The translations under genes were made by a program, and so were the position numbers. A DNA stretch of 64,000 nt from Trebonia sp030042015 (GTDB taxonomy: Bacteria > Actinomycetota > Actinomycetes > Streptosporangiales > Streptosporangiaceae). Positions 1-7,803 of this stretch are shown in pieces. The stretch covers positions 1-64,000 of the forward strand of contig NZ_JASIAL010000203.1 in the NCBI RefSeq assembly GCF_030042015.1, read 5' to 3'. How positions within the stretch are numbered: position 1 is the first letter of the stretch; each line of letters starts with the position of its first letter. The notes below the pieces were generated by a model that searched no databases, was not told the origin of the DNA, and saw nothing but the letters and a program-made list of their open reading frames with translations.

Positions 1-197
1 CCAAGCTCGGCCTGGCCGAGCCAGCGTCGCAGCGAGAGGACGAGATCACCGCGGAACTCGGTGACGCCGCGCCCGAGCACGTCTGCGCCGAGCTGGTGCA
101 CGCCGGCGTCGCCGTCCGCGGCCTGTCGGTCGAGTCGCCGAGCCTGGAGGACCTGTTCGTCGGCCTGACCGGAGAAGGCTTCGATGTCGAGCACTGA
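1..197 (+). CDS. ABC transporter ATP-binding protein, C-terminal end only
   Basis: This is a partial gene whose start lies left of the window; the visible frame gives about 64 residues ending GEGFDVEH. The end matches the usual C-terminus of drug- or antibiotic-type ABC ATPases: a short regulatory region followed by the SVESPSLEDLFVGLTG motif that closes many such subunits. The Walker and signature motifs are outside the window. Its stop overlaps the start of the downstream permease by 14 bases, so the two are almost certainly translationally coupled halves of one exporter. The substrate is unknown. Confidence 0.8.
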   Translation, partial: KLGLAEPASQREDEITAELGDAAPEHVCAELVHAGVAVRGLSVESPSLEDLFVGLTGEGFDVEH

Positions 198-1122
198 TTT
201 GCTCCCGGGGGACGACCCCCCGGTGACCCCCCGCAAAGGGGGGACTTCCCGTCCCCCCTTTCACCCCCCTGGCCCCCCTGGCCCCCCTGGCCCCCCTGGC
301 TGGCAAGACCTCAGATTTTTGCGCAATGAGCTGAGGCTGATCTTCTTCAGGCGGCGCAACCAGCTCCTGCTCCTGGCCGTCGCGCTGTTCCCGCTGCTCA
401 TCGGCATCGGGCTGAAGGTCGCGGCGCCGCAGGGCGGCGCGACAGGCCCGGGCGCGACGTTCTTCAACCAGCTCGCCGGCAACGGCGTGTTCCTCACGTT
501 CATCGCGCTGACGCTGCTGCTGATCCTCGTGCTGCCGGTGGCGGTCGCGATCGTCTCCGGCGACTCGGTCGCGGGCGAGGCCGGGTACGGGACGCTGCGC
601 TACCTGCTCGCCGTGCCGGCCGGCCGGACCCGGCTGCTGATCGTCAAGTACCTGGCGATCGTGGCGTGGGCGGTGGCCGTCACGTTCACCGTGTCGGTGG
701 TCGCGCTGCTGACCGGGGTGTCGCTGTTCCCGGTCGGCCCGGTGACGCTGCTGTCGGGCACCACCGTGTCGCTGGCCGCCGGCCTGGTGCGGGTGCTGTT
801 CGTGACGCTGTACATCTGCGCCGCGATGGCCGCGGTCGGCGCGATCGGGCTGGCGGTCTCCACGTTCACCGAGCACGCGATCGGCGCGATCGCGGCCATC
901 ATGATCCTCGTCGTGGTCAGCGAGGTCGTCGACCAGATACCGCAGTTCGGCACCGTCGCGCCGTACCTGCCGACGCACTGGTGGGACATGTTCGACTCGC
1001 TGCTGCGCACGCCCGTGGACACCGTCACGATGTGGCACGGGCTGACCTCGTTCGCGGTGTACGGGGTGCTGTGCTGCCTGATCGCCTGGGCCAGGTTCAC
1101 CTCAGGCGACGTCACCAGCTGA
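184..1122 (+). CDS. ABC-2 type transporter permease
   Basis: A 312-residue integral membrane protein starting inside the end of the ATPase gene. After a hydrophilic N-terminus, about six hydrophobic segments follow (near residues 58-78, 105-130, 155-180, 195-220, 225-250 and 285-305), as in ABC-2 permeases of drug exporters. The motif GDSVAGEAGYGTLRYLLAVP after the second segment is typical of the family. Oddly, residues 17-40 are a low-complexity Pro-Gly stretch with four Pro-Pro-Gly units, encoded by a nine-base repeat next to a perfect hairpin. The conserved protein only begins around WQDLRFLRNEL, so the true start may be downstream of this stretch. Confidence 0.85.
   Translation: MSSTDLLPGDDPPVTPRKGGTSRPPFHPPGPPGPPGPPGWQDLRFLRNELRLIFFRRRNQLLLLAVALFPLLIGIGLKVAAPQGGATGPGATFFNQLAGNGVFLTFIALTLLLILVLPVAVAIVSGDSVAGEAGYGTLRYLLAVPAGRTRLLIVKYLAIVAWAVAVTFTVSVVALLTGVSLFPVGPVTLLSGTTVSLAAGLVRVLFVTLYICAAMAAVGAIGLAVSTFTEHAIGAIAAIMILVVVSEVVDQIPQFGTVAPYLPTHWWDMFDSLLRTPVDTVTMWHGLTSFAVYGVLCCLIAWARFTSGDVTS
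235..261. repeat. Perfect 11-bp inverted repeat with G6/C6 core, inside the permease start region
   Basis: The left arm AAAGGGGGGAC (235-245) and the right arm GTCCCCCCTTT (251-261) are exact reverse complements around the loop TTCCC. It lies 50-80 bases after the annotated permease start. In RNA it would form a very stable hairpin ending in a short U run, so it could act as an attenuator or be part of a small inserted repeat element. The structure is visible; the function is inferred. Confidence 0.6.
264..299. repeat. Four tandem copies of CCCCCCTGG
   Basis: Four identical nine-base units run without interruption and encode Pro-Pro-Gly repeats in the permease frame. Copy-number change by slippage would keep the frame. 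The array directly follows the hairpin at 235-261, so both may belong to one repetitive insertion. Confidence 0.85.
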
Positions 1123-1144
1123 GGCGCGCCCGACGGGCCCTGCC

Positions 1145-1581
1145 TCACCGCTCAAGAGCCAGCCGCCCCGCCAGGGCGACCATGATCGTCCCCGATCCCG
1201 CGTCCAGGGCCTGACGGGCACGGCGCCGCCGGGACAGCCAGCCGCCGATCCGGCCGGAGGCCAGGCCCAGCACCTCGAAAGCCACGAAGATCGCCCCCAG
1301 GACCGCGAACTGCAGCGGAACGTGCCCAACGCCGCGGTCAACGAACTGCGGCAGCAGCGCGACCACGAACGTGACCGACTTGGGGTTAGCCAGGTTCGTG
1401 ACCGCGCCGCGCAGGTAGGCGTACCGCCCGCTGACCGGCGCGCCCGGCTGCGAGCCTTCCGGCGGTCCCGCCGCGCGCTGCACAGCGCCCGCACGCCCAG
1501 GTACAGCAGGTACGCCGCCCCGCACACCCGCAGCACCGTGAACGCCACGGGCAATTACAGCGCCAGAGAATGCGTGTCCAT
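1145..1581 (-). pseudogene. Broken LysE/RhtB-family amino acid exporter gene
   Basis: The remains of a LysE-family exporter spread over two frames. From the ATG at 1581 one reads MDTHSLAL and then a stop. The same frame resumes with PVAFTVLRVCGAAYLLYLGVRAL, which normally lies about 60 residues into LysE proteins, so the first two membrane segments appear to be deleted. Near 1460-1480 the family signal moves to another frame (RYAYLRGAVTNLANPKSVTF, then the C-terminal membrane segments), so a frameshift is also present. With a deletion, a stop and a frameshift it is very unlikely to make an exporter. Sequencing error could explain the frameshift but not the deletion. Confidence 0.75.
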
Positions 1582-1632
1582 GCCGCCATCCTCGCATTTC
1601 CCGCGCGCCATCACAGCTGGCCAGCGGCATTG

Positions 1633-3327
1633 TCAAGAGCTGAAATCTTCCTCCCAGAACTCGGTGACTCCGCGGCCCTCGCGCGGCCCGGTTTCCTGGC
1701 CGCGGAGGTCGACGCGGCGGATCTTGCCGGAGATCGTCTTGGGCAGGTCGGCGAACTCGATCCGCCGGATCCGCTTGTACGGCGCCACCCGCTCCCGGCA
1801 GAACGCCATGATGTCCCGCGCCAGTTCCGGGCTTGGCGACGCGCCGGCGGCGAGCAGCACGTAGGCCTTCGGCACCGCCAGCCGGATCGGGTCAGGGGAG
1901 GGCACGACGGCGGCCTCGGCGACCGATTCGTGCTCGATCAGCACGCTCTCAAGCTCAAACGGCGAGATCCGGTAGTCCGACGCCTTGAACACGTCGTCGG
2001 TCCGCCCGACGTACGTGATGTACCCGTCCTCGTCGCAGGTCGCGACGTCGCCGGTGTGGTAGTACCCGCCGCTCAAGGCCTGCGCGTCCCGTCCGGCGTC
2101 GCCGAGGTATCCGGTCATCAGGCCGAGCGGCCGGCGGCTCAGGTCGAGGCAGATCTCGCCGTCTTTGCCCGGCTCACCGCTCACTGGGTCGACGAGCACG
2201 ACCGGGTAGCCAGGCAGGGGCCGGCCCATCGTGCCGGGCTTGACCGGCTGGCCGGGGGTGTTGCCGACCTGCGCGGTCGTCTCCGTCTGCCCGAACCCGT
2301 CCCGCACGGTGATCCCCCAGGCCTTGCGGACCTGCTCGATTACCTCCGGGTTGAGCGGCTCACCCGCCGCCACGCACTCACGCAGCGCGCTGCTGTTCGC
2401 CGCCGCCAGGTCGGCCTGGATCAGCATCCGCCAGACCGTCGGCGGCGCGCAGAACGTGCTGACCGCGCAGTCGCCGAGGGCGGCGAGCAGGCCGGCCGCG
2501 CTGAACCGGGACTGGTTGAGGATCAGCACGGTGGCCTCGGCGTTCCACGGCGCGAACAGGTTGGACCAGGCGTGCTTGGCCCAGCCGGGCGAGGAGATGT
2601 TCAGGTGCACGTCGCCCGGCTTGATGCCGATCCAGTACATCGTCGACAGGTGGCCGACCGGGTAGCTGGCCTGGGTGTGCCCGACGAGCTTGGGCTTGGA
2701 GGTCGTCCCCGAGGTGAAGTAGAGCAGCAGCGGATCGCTCGCCTTGGTCACCCCGTCCGGCGTCACCTCCGCCGGAGCGTTGCGTGAGTCGGAGTAGGCG
2801 TGCCAGCCATCGGCCGTTCCCGCGACGACCACCCGCGTCCACGCGCCGGGAACGTCGGCGAACTTCGGCACCTGCGCCGTGTCGGTCACGACGTGCCTGA
2901 CCGCGCCCCGCTGGATCCGGTCGACCAGGTCGGCGGGCTGCAGCAGCGTCGACCCCGGGATCACCACGGCACCGAGCTTCATCGCCGCGAGCATGACCTC
3001 CCACAGCGGCACCACGTTGCCGAGCATCACCAGGACCCGGTCGCCGCGGCTGACCCCGAGCCCGCGCAGCCAGTTCGCCACCTGGCCAGAACGGGCCGAC
3101 AGCTGCCCGTAGCTCACCGACTCGTCTCCGCCGCCGTCGCTGACCACCCGCAGCGCGGTCCAGTCGCGATGTTCGGCGGCGATCACGTCGAACCAGTCGA
3201 GTGCCCAGTTGAACTCGTCCAGTTCGGGCCAGGAAAACAGGCTGCGCGCGGTCTCGTAATCCTCGCGGTGACGCAGCAGCAGGTCCCGCGCCGCGCGGAA
3301 GGCGGCGGTCGAAGCAGCATCGCTCAT
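1633..3327 (-). CDS. Acyl-CoA synthetase (AMP-forming, ANL superfamily)
   Basis: A 564-residue cytoplasmic enzyme that activates a carboxylic acid with ATP to an acyl-adenylate and then to the CoA thioester. Motifs are in order: the P-loop YFTSGTTSKPKLV near residue 205, DGFGQTET near 340, YYHTGD and GRTDDVFKASDYRISPFELE near 420-460, and the catalytic C-terminal lysine in PKTISGKIRR near 530. Length and the SSPGWAKHAWSNLFAPW region resemble medium-chain or benzoate-type acyl-CoA synthetases rather than acetyl-CoA synthetase. The substrate cannot be read from sequence. It diverges from the Ser-rich protein gene across a 117-base gap. Confidence 0.9.
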   Translation of the reverse strand: MSDAASTAAFRAARDLLLRHREDYETARSLFSWPELDEFNWALDWFDVIAAEHRDWTALRVVSDGGGDESVSYGQLSARSGQVANWLRGLGVSRGDRVLVMLGNVVPLWEVMLAAMKLGAVVIPGSTLLQPADLVDRIQRGAVRHVVTDTAQVPKFADVPGAWTRVVVAGTADGWHAYSDSRNAPAEVTPDGVTKASDPLLLYFTSGTTSKPKLVGHTQASYPVGHLSTMYWIGIKPGDVHLNISSPGWAKHAWSNLFAPWNAEATVLILNQSRFSAAGLLAALGDCAVSTFCAPPTVWRMLIQADLAAANSSALRECVAAGEPLNPEVIEQVRKAWGITVRDGFGQTETTAQVGNTPGQPVKPGTMGRPLPGYPVVLVDPVSGEPGKDGEICLDLSRRPLGLMTGYLGDAGRDAQALSGGYYHTGDVATCDEDGYITYVGRTDDVFKASDYRISPFELESVLIEHESVAEAAVVPSPDPIRLAVPKAYVLLAAGASPSPELARDIMAFCRERVAPYKRIRRIEFADLPKTISGKIRRVDLRGQETGPREGRGVTEFWEEDFSS

Positions 3328-3444
3328 CGGTCAATAATCCCAGCCCGCACCCGCACGGCAAAGCCCCACCGCAGGGGGCGCGATCAGAGCGTGCTGAGAA
3401 GCTTCCCCGACAGCCCATCCAGCCGGGTATGCCACACTGGCGGC

Positions 3445-3873
3445 ATGGGTAGCTCAGAGCGCGGCGCGGGTGCGCCGCGCGCGACCTGGGCCGACCGCGG
3501 CGGCACGTCTAGCGTCTCGCATGCCGTCGCGGAGCGCGAGCGCGGCCGCCGTCGGCTGAACGCCACCACTGTCACCGTGAGCTTGGCGAGCGTGGCCGCG
3601 GCCGGCGCGGTGGCCGCGGGGCTGCCCGGCTCCACGCACACGACCGTGACCGATTCGGGCAGCTCGCCGGCAAGCTCCCACACCGGCAGCTCTGGCTCAT
3701 CGAGCACAGGCACCTCGGGCGGTTCAAGCCCGGCGGGCTCATCGGGCAGCTCCTCGGCCAACTCCAACTCCAGCTCCAGCTCCTCGAGCGGCCCGGCTAA
3801 CCTGCAGGCGCCCACGTACGTCCCGGTCCAGTCGAACGGCGGCGGCCAGGTCACCTCCGGCGGGACGCACTGA
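3445..3873 (+). CDS. Small Ser/Gly-rich single-pass membrane protein upstream of ApbE
   Basis: 142 residues. A charged N-terminus (ERERGRRRL) precedes one hydrophobic segment (about residues 41-60), followed by a long Ser-Gly-Thr-rich extracytoplasmic tail ending in GGGQVTSGGTH. The start chosen is the ATG at 3445, where the protein-like composition begins. The gene sits 19 bases before apbE and is probably co-transcribed. In many actinomycetes a small FMN-binding membrane protein sits beside ApbE and a ferric-reductase-like cytochrome, but I see no FMN-binding domain or clear flavinylation motif here. The function is unknown. Confidence 0.7.
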   Translation: MGSSERGAGAPRATWADRGGTSSVSHAVAERERGRRRLNATTVTVSLASVAAAGAVAAGLPGSTHTTVTDSGSSPASSHTGSSGSSSTGTSGGSSPAGSSGSSSANSNSSSSSSSGPANLQAPTYVPVQSNGGGQVTSGGTH

Positions 3874-3892
3874 CACCGGGGCCAGCGAATAC

Positions 3893-4879
3893 ATGACACA
3901 GGCCGAAACCGGGACAGTGCCGCAGGCCGAGCCGACGGCGTTCGCCGCCTGGCACGCGCTCGGCATGCTCGTCCAGCTCGTGGTCACCGCCCCAGGACAG
4001 CTCGCCGCCGCCCGCCGGCTGCTCGCGGCTGACCTCGCCGAGCTCGACCTGGCCTGCAGCAGGTTCCGCCCGGACTCCGAGCTTGCCGCCCTCGCCGACG
4101 CCGCGCGCGCGGCGGACGGCCCGGTCACGATCACGGTCAGCACGCTGCTGGCCGAGGCCGTCGCCGTCGCGCTCCGCGCGGCTAGCCTCACCGACGGGGA
4201 CGTGGACCCGACGGTAGGCGGCGCGCTGTCCGCGCTTGGCTACGACAGGGACTTCGGCCAGGTGGCGCCCGCGGGCCCGGCCCTGCCCGCGCTCGTCAGC
4301 GTCCGGGTGATCCCCGGGTGGCGCTCCATCCGGCTCGATCCCGCCGCCCGCGAGCTGACCGTCCCGCCGGGCGTCCAGCTCGACCTCGGCGCCACGGTCA
4401 AGGGCTGGGCGGCGGACCGGTCCGCCGCGCGGATCGCGGACCGGCTCGGCTGCGGGGTGCTGGTCAGCCTGGGCGGTGACACGGCGGTGGCGGGCCAGCC
4501 GCCCGAGGGCGGCTGGCGGATCCGGGTACAGGACCTGACCACGATGCCCGACGAGCCGCCGCCGGGACCAAGCACCGTGGTCGCGATCAGGGACGGCGGG
4601 CTGGCCACCTCGTCCACCGCCGCCCGCCGCTGGCAGCGCGGCGGCGACGTGCTGCACCATATCCTGGACCCGCGTACCGGCCTGCCGGCGGCGCCGGTCT
4701 GGCGCACGGTCTCGGTGGCCGCCGCCAGCTGCGCCGACGCCAATACCGCGGCGACCGCGGCGGTCATCAGGGGCCGCCAGGCTCCGGCGTGGCTGGCGGG
4801 CCTGCACCTGCCCGCCCGTCTGGTCGAGCCCGACGGCACCGTGCTCGCGATCGCCGGCTGGCCCCCCGACCCGTCCTGA
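3893..4879 (+). CDS. apbE: FAD:protein FMN transferase (ApbE family)
   Basis: 328 residues. ApbE enzymes cut FAD and attach FMN covalently to a Ser/Thr of a target flavoprotein, usually one in extracytoplasmic electron transfer. Family features seen: the LDLGATVKGWAADR block near residue 165-178, GGDTAVAGQPPEGGWRI around 195-210, an ATSSTAARRW stretch, and HHILDPRTGLPA near 258-270. No lipobox or signal peptide precedes the domain, so it is probably cytoplasmic. With the Ser-rich protein upstream it forms one half of a redox set whose other half (cytochrome, NuoF-like protein, ferredoxin) lies at 12.3-14.5 kb. Confidence 0.9.
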   Translation: MTQAETGTVPQAEPTAFAAWHALGMLVQLVVTAPGQLAAARRLLAADLAELDLACSRFRPDSELAALADAARAADGPVTITVSTLLAEAVAVALRAASLTDGDVDPTVGGALSALGYDRDFGQVAPAGPALPALVSVRVIPGWRSIRLDPAARELTVPPGVQLDLGATVKGWAADRSAARIADRLGCGVLVSLGGDTAVAGQPPEGGWRIRVQDLTTMPDEPPPGPSTVVAIRDGGLATSSTAARRWQRGGDVLHHILDPRTGLPAAPVWRTVSVAAASCADANTAATAAVIRGRQAPAWLAGLHLPARLVEPDGTVLAIAGWPPDPS

Positions 4880-4896
4880 CCCGGTCACCGGCCGGG

Positions 4897-6447
4897 TCAG
4901 CGGAACACCGTCCTGGTCCACTGCAGCCCGCCGTCGGTGGTGGTCCAGACGCTGTGCGGGTCGGCGAGCCACTGGCCATCCAGCGCGGTCTCGAAGCCGG
5001 CCCAGGCCGGGACGCCGCCGGCTGCCAGGTCCTGGGTGTCCGTGGCGGCGGTGACCCAGCGCAGGCCCGCGTCGGTCGTCACGAGCAGCCGGGCGGTGTA
5101 GCTGCCGTCCCCGCCCAGGGCGGCGCTGGCGACGGCGATCACGGCGGGGCCGGCGGCGGCTATGACGCCGAGGTTCTGCCCGGGCGGCGGCGCCGCGGCT
5201 GCCTTCCAGGCGGCCGCGCCGGCCGAGGTGATGACGAAGGCGCTCATGGTGGCGCGCGTGACGCACAGGCCGGCGAAGAAGCCGCCGGGTGCTGCGGCCA
5301 GCCCGATCAGGTCCTCCTCCTGGCCCGGGGCGCCCGGGGCGCCAGGGCTGCGCGGGGCGCCGGGGCCGAGCCCGTCGCAGGGGTCGGCTGCCCGCTGCCA
5401 GGTGCCCCCGCCGTCGGCGGAGCGGTACAGGACCGCCTGCGCCGGGACCGGCCCGGAGAGGCTGCCGTACATGGCGATGACCACGTCCGGGCCGGAGACG
5501 GCGATCTGCGCCGAGTCGCTGCGGCCCGGCTCGGCGAGCTGGCCGATCAGCGTCCGCCAGCTCCCCGTGCCGGCCGGGGCCTCCTGCAAGGATGGCTGGC
5601 AGGGGCCGGGGCAGCCGTCGCTGGTGTAGGTGATGCGGTATGCCCGCCCGCCGTCGGCGGTCAGCGTCTCGGTCTGCAGGCCTGGCCTGGCGTGCCAGGT
5701 CAGGCCGCCGTCGGTGGTCATCAGCAGCGCCGGGCCGTAGAGGTAGCCGACCGCGGGGCTGGCGAAGCTGACCTGGCTCACGCAGGACTGGACCTGGCAG
5801 TCCGCCGTGCCGTCCTGGATCGTGGCCGGCGGGTCTGGCAGCAGCTGCCAGTGCCGCCCGGCGTCGGTGGTGCGCGCGAGCCGGGCGCATGTGCCCGTGG
5901 AGCAGGGCTGGGCGGCCAGCGCCCAGCCCTGCGTCGCGCTGACCCAGCTGACGGACAGCAGCGAGGAGTACGCCAGGTCGGTCGCCGCGGCGGGGGACCC
6001 GGCCGCGAAGGCAAGCCGGGCGGTGGCGGCCGGGGCCGGCTCCGCCGGGACGCCGACGGGTTCCTTGACAGCCACCGCGTCCAGGACGCACCGCCGGCCG
6101 CATGGCACCCAGGCGGCGCCAGCGCCCGATGGCACCGAGGGCTGCGCGATGAACGTGGCCGAGGCGCTGCCCGTGCTCCCGGTGCCGACACCCCAGACGG
6201 CGGAGCAGGCCCCCGGGGCCGCGCACTCGTAAAGCTCGACGAAGGAATCCGGCGGGAACCCCGTCAGCCTCACCCGCAGCGGCTGCCCGCCGACCAGGCC
6301 GGTGTCCGGGGTGACGGTCACGGCCGCGGCGGCCGCCTGCCGCGGCACCGCCTTCGCATGGCCCGCGCCGCCAGCGGGCGCGGTGCCGCAAGCCGCCGCG
6401 AGCAGCGCCGCCCCGACCGCAAGTACCGAACGCGCCCAGATCGCCAT
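4897..6447 (-). CDS. Secreted lipoprotein with neocarzinostatin-like domain and Asp-box propeller
   Basis: 516 residues. The N-terminus is a signal peptide ending in a lipobox-like LAAAC with Cys20 as the candidate lipid anchor. Residues about 38-150 (VTVTPDTGLVGGQPLRVRLTGF, then cysteine pairs near YECAAPGAC and VPCGRRC) resemble the neocarzinostatin/macromomycin immunoglobulin-like fold. The rest holds at least five Asp-box (BNR) motifs such as TTDAGRHW, TTDGGLTW, SADGGGTW, TTDAGLRW and TTDGGLQW, predicting a beta-propeller. No sialidase active site is evident. It faces apbE tail to tail and lies 86 bases downstream of the radical SAM gene on the same strand. Its binding partner is unknown. 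Confidence 0.75.
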   Translation of the reverse strand: MAIWARSVLAVGAALLAAACGTAPAGGAGHAKAVPRQAAAAAVTVTPDTGLVGGQPLRVRLTGFPPDSFVELYECAAPGACSAVWGVGTGSTGSASATFIAQPSVPSGAGAAWVPCGRRCVLDAVAVKEPVGVPAEPAPAATARLAFAAGSPAAATDLAYSSLLSVSWVSATQGWALAAQPCSTGTCARLARTTDAGRHWQLLPDPPATIQDGTADCQVQSCVSQVSFASPAVGYLYGPALLMTTDGGLTWHARPGLQTETLTADGGRAYRITYTSDGCPGPCQPSLQEAPAGTGSWRTLIGQLAEPGRSDSAQIAVSGPDVVIAMYGSLSGPVPAQAVLYRSADGGGTWQRAADPCDGLGPGAPRSPGAPGAPGQEEDLIGLAAAPGGFFAGLCVTRATMSAFVITSAGAAAWKAAAAPPPGQNLGVIAAAGPAVIAVASAALGGDGSYTARLLVTTDAGLRWVTAATDTQDLAAGGVPAWAGFETALDGQWLADPHSVWTTTDGGLQWTRTVFR

Positions 6448-6533
6448 GGCGCCCCAATCTTCTGCCCGCCCCTATGACGAAGACAGCGCCCGGGCGGTTG
6501 CCGGGTGCGGCCTGCCGGCCGGGCCGCGCGGCG

Positions 6534-7730
6534 TTACGGCACGTCCTCGCCCAGTGCCTCCTTGCGGGCTCTGCTCTGCGCGCGGGTGACATGGTGCCCA
6601 AGCGGCTTGTCCCGGTACGGGGTCGCGAACGCGCGGGAAACACGCTGCGCCTGCTCCGCGCGGCCGTTCGAGGATGGCCGCGCGGGCTTGAATTCATAAC
6701 TGGCCGGAGTGACAGCCTGGCGCAGCCGGTTGACCGGGTAATACCACTTCCTGACCGGGAATCCTTCCATGTCGACGCAGTCGCGGCACAGGGGGATGTC
6801 GCTCAGGTCACGGTCCCGGTGACGGCAGCGCAGGGTGGTCAGCGGCTCGCCCGCCCAGATCTCCCGCAGGGTCTGCTCCGCCACGTTTCCGAGCGGATAG
6901 AGCCCGTCGTGATCGAAGTTGCAGGGGACGACCGTTCCGTCCCACAAGATCGTGACGGACGTCCACGGCTTCTCGCACACCACGCCGGGCCGCGCCGCGG
7001 CGGGGGAGATCCGCAACTCGTTTATCGGTTCCTCTCCGCCGCTCCAGGTGACATACGACTTCACCTTGATGCGGTCGATCTCGGAAACCGGGCTCCATTT
7101 GGCGAGCCAGTCCTTCACCTCGTGCGCGTTCTGTTTCTGGCGGACGATCTGCAGCACGATCCTCGGGTACGGGGAACGGGCCGAGGCGCGGTAGTCGAGC
7201 AGCTCGTGGATGCGCTTTTCCGCGAGCGCGACATTACGGGCGGCCTTACCGCGCACCGCTTCAGAAGTTTCCGCGGTCACCCCGTCCAGGGACAGGTTGA
7301 GCTCGTGCAGGCCGTTATCGACGATCGCGCGAATGCGCTGCCTGGTGAGCAGCACGGGATTGGCGGAGAGATAGCCGTTAATTCCCCGCCGCGTGGCCTC
7401 GCCCACGAAGTGCCCGAGATCCGGGTGCACCAGGGAATCGCCGAAATGATGCATGTAAAAACGAGACGTGGACCCCGCCGCCTCGTCAAGTATCTTGTGA
7501 TACAGCTCACGCGACATGTTGCCGATGGAGCGCTCCATCGAATGCGTTCTGGGGCACATTGTGCAGGTCATCGGGCAGTTGTTGGTCAGCTCGACCTGGA
7601 ACACAACGGGCCGACCGACGGGCCGGATCGTCTGCAGGTTGTAAGAAAACTGCTGGAGCTCCTGATTCAGGCAGCGCCGGCTTGACGTCAGCAAATCATT
7701 GACTTTCCGCACCCGGCCCCGTCCCGTCAT
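6534..7730 (-). CDS. Radical SAM enzyme with SPASM/twitch C-terminal domain
   Basis: 398 residues. The radical SAM cluster motif is CPMTCTMC (Cys52, Cys56, Cys59), which binds the [4Fe-4S] that cleaves S-adenosylmethionine. C-terminal cysteines at about 252, 270, 302, 315 and 318 (CEKPW, VVPC, CRDC) indicate a SPASM- or twitch-type auxiliary cluster. Such enzymes modify peptides, sugars or cyclitols. No precursor-peptide-binding RRE domain is seen at the N-terminus and no precursor peptide gene is evident nearby, which favours a small-molecule substrate. A strong GAGGAGGAG ribosome site precedes the ATG. It is the last gene of the five-gene run from 12138, after a 73-base gap. Confidence 0.85.
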   Translation of the reverse strand: MTGRGRVRKVNDLLTSSRRCLNQELQQFSYNLQTIRPVGRPVVFQVELTNNCPMTCTMCPRTHSMERSIGNMSRELYHKILDEAAGSTSRFYMHHFGDSLVHPDLGHFVGEATRRGINGYLSANPVLLTRQRIRAIVDNGLHELNLSLDGVTAETSEAVRGKAARNVALAEKRIHELLDYRASARSPYPRIVLQIVRQKQNAHEVKDWLAKWSPVSEIDRIKVKSYVTWSGGEEPINELRISPAAARPGVVCEKPWTSVTILWDGTVVPCNFDHDGLYPLGNVAEQTLREIWAGEPLTTLRCRHRDRDLSDIPLCRDCVDMEGFPVRKWYYPVNRLRQAVTPASYEFKPARPSSNGRAEQAQRVSRAFATPYRDKPLGHHVTRAQSRARKEALGEDVP

Positions 7731-7803
7731 GCGCGCTCCTCCTCAGCGGACATATTCAAATCAGTCACACTAAGAGGCAATTGTCAAGGCCGCCGCCCGT
7801 CGG

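Noticed and set aside
3851..6697. A 948-residue open frame on the minus strand across apbE and the Asp-box lipoprotein
   Set aside because: Its translation is dominated by Arg, Gly and Pro with no domain, and it overlaps two well-supported genes; it is a GC-rich shadow frame.
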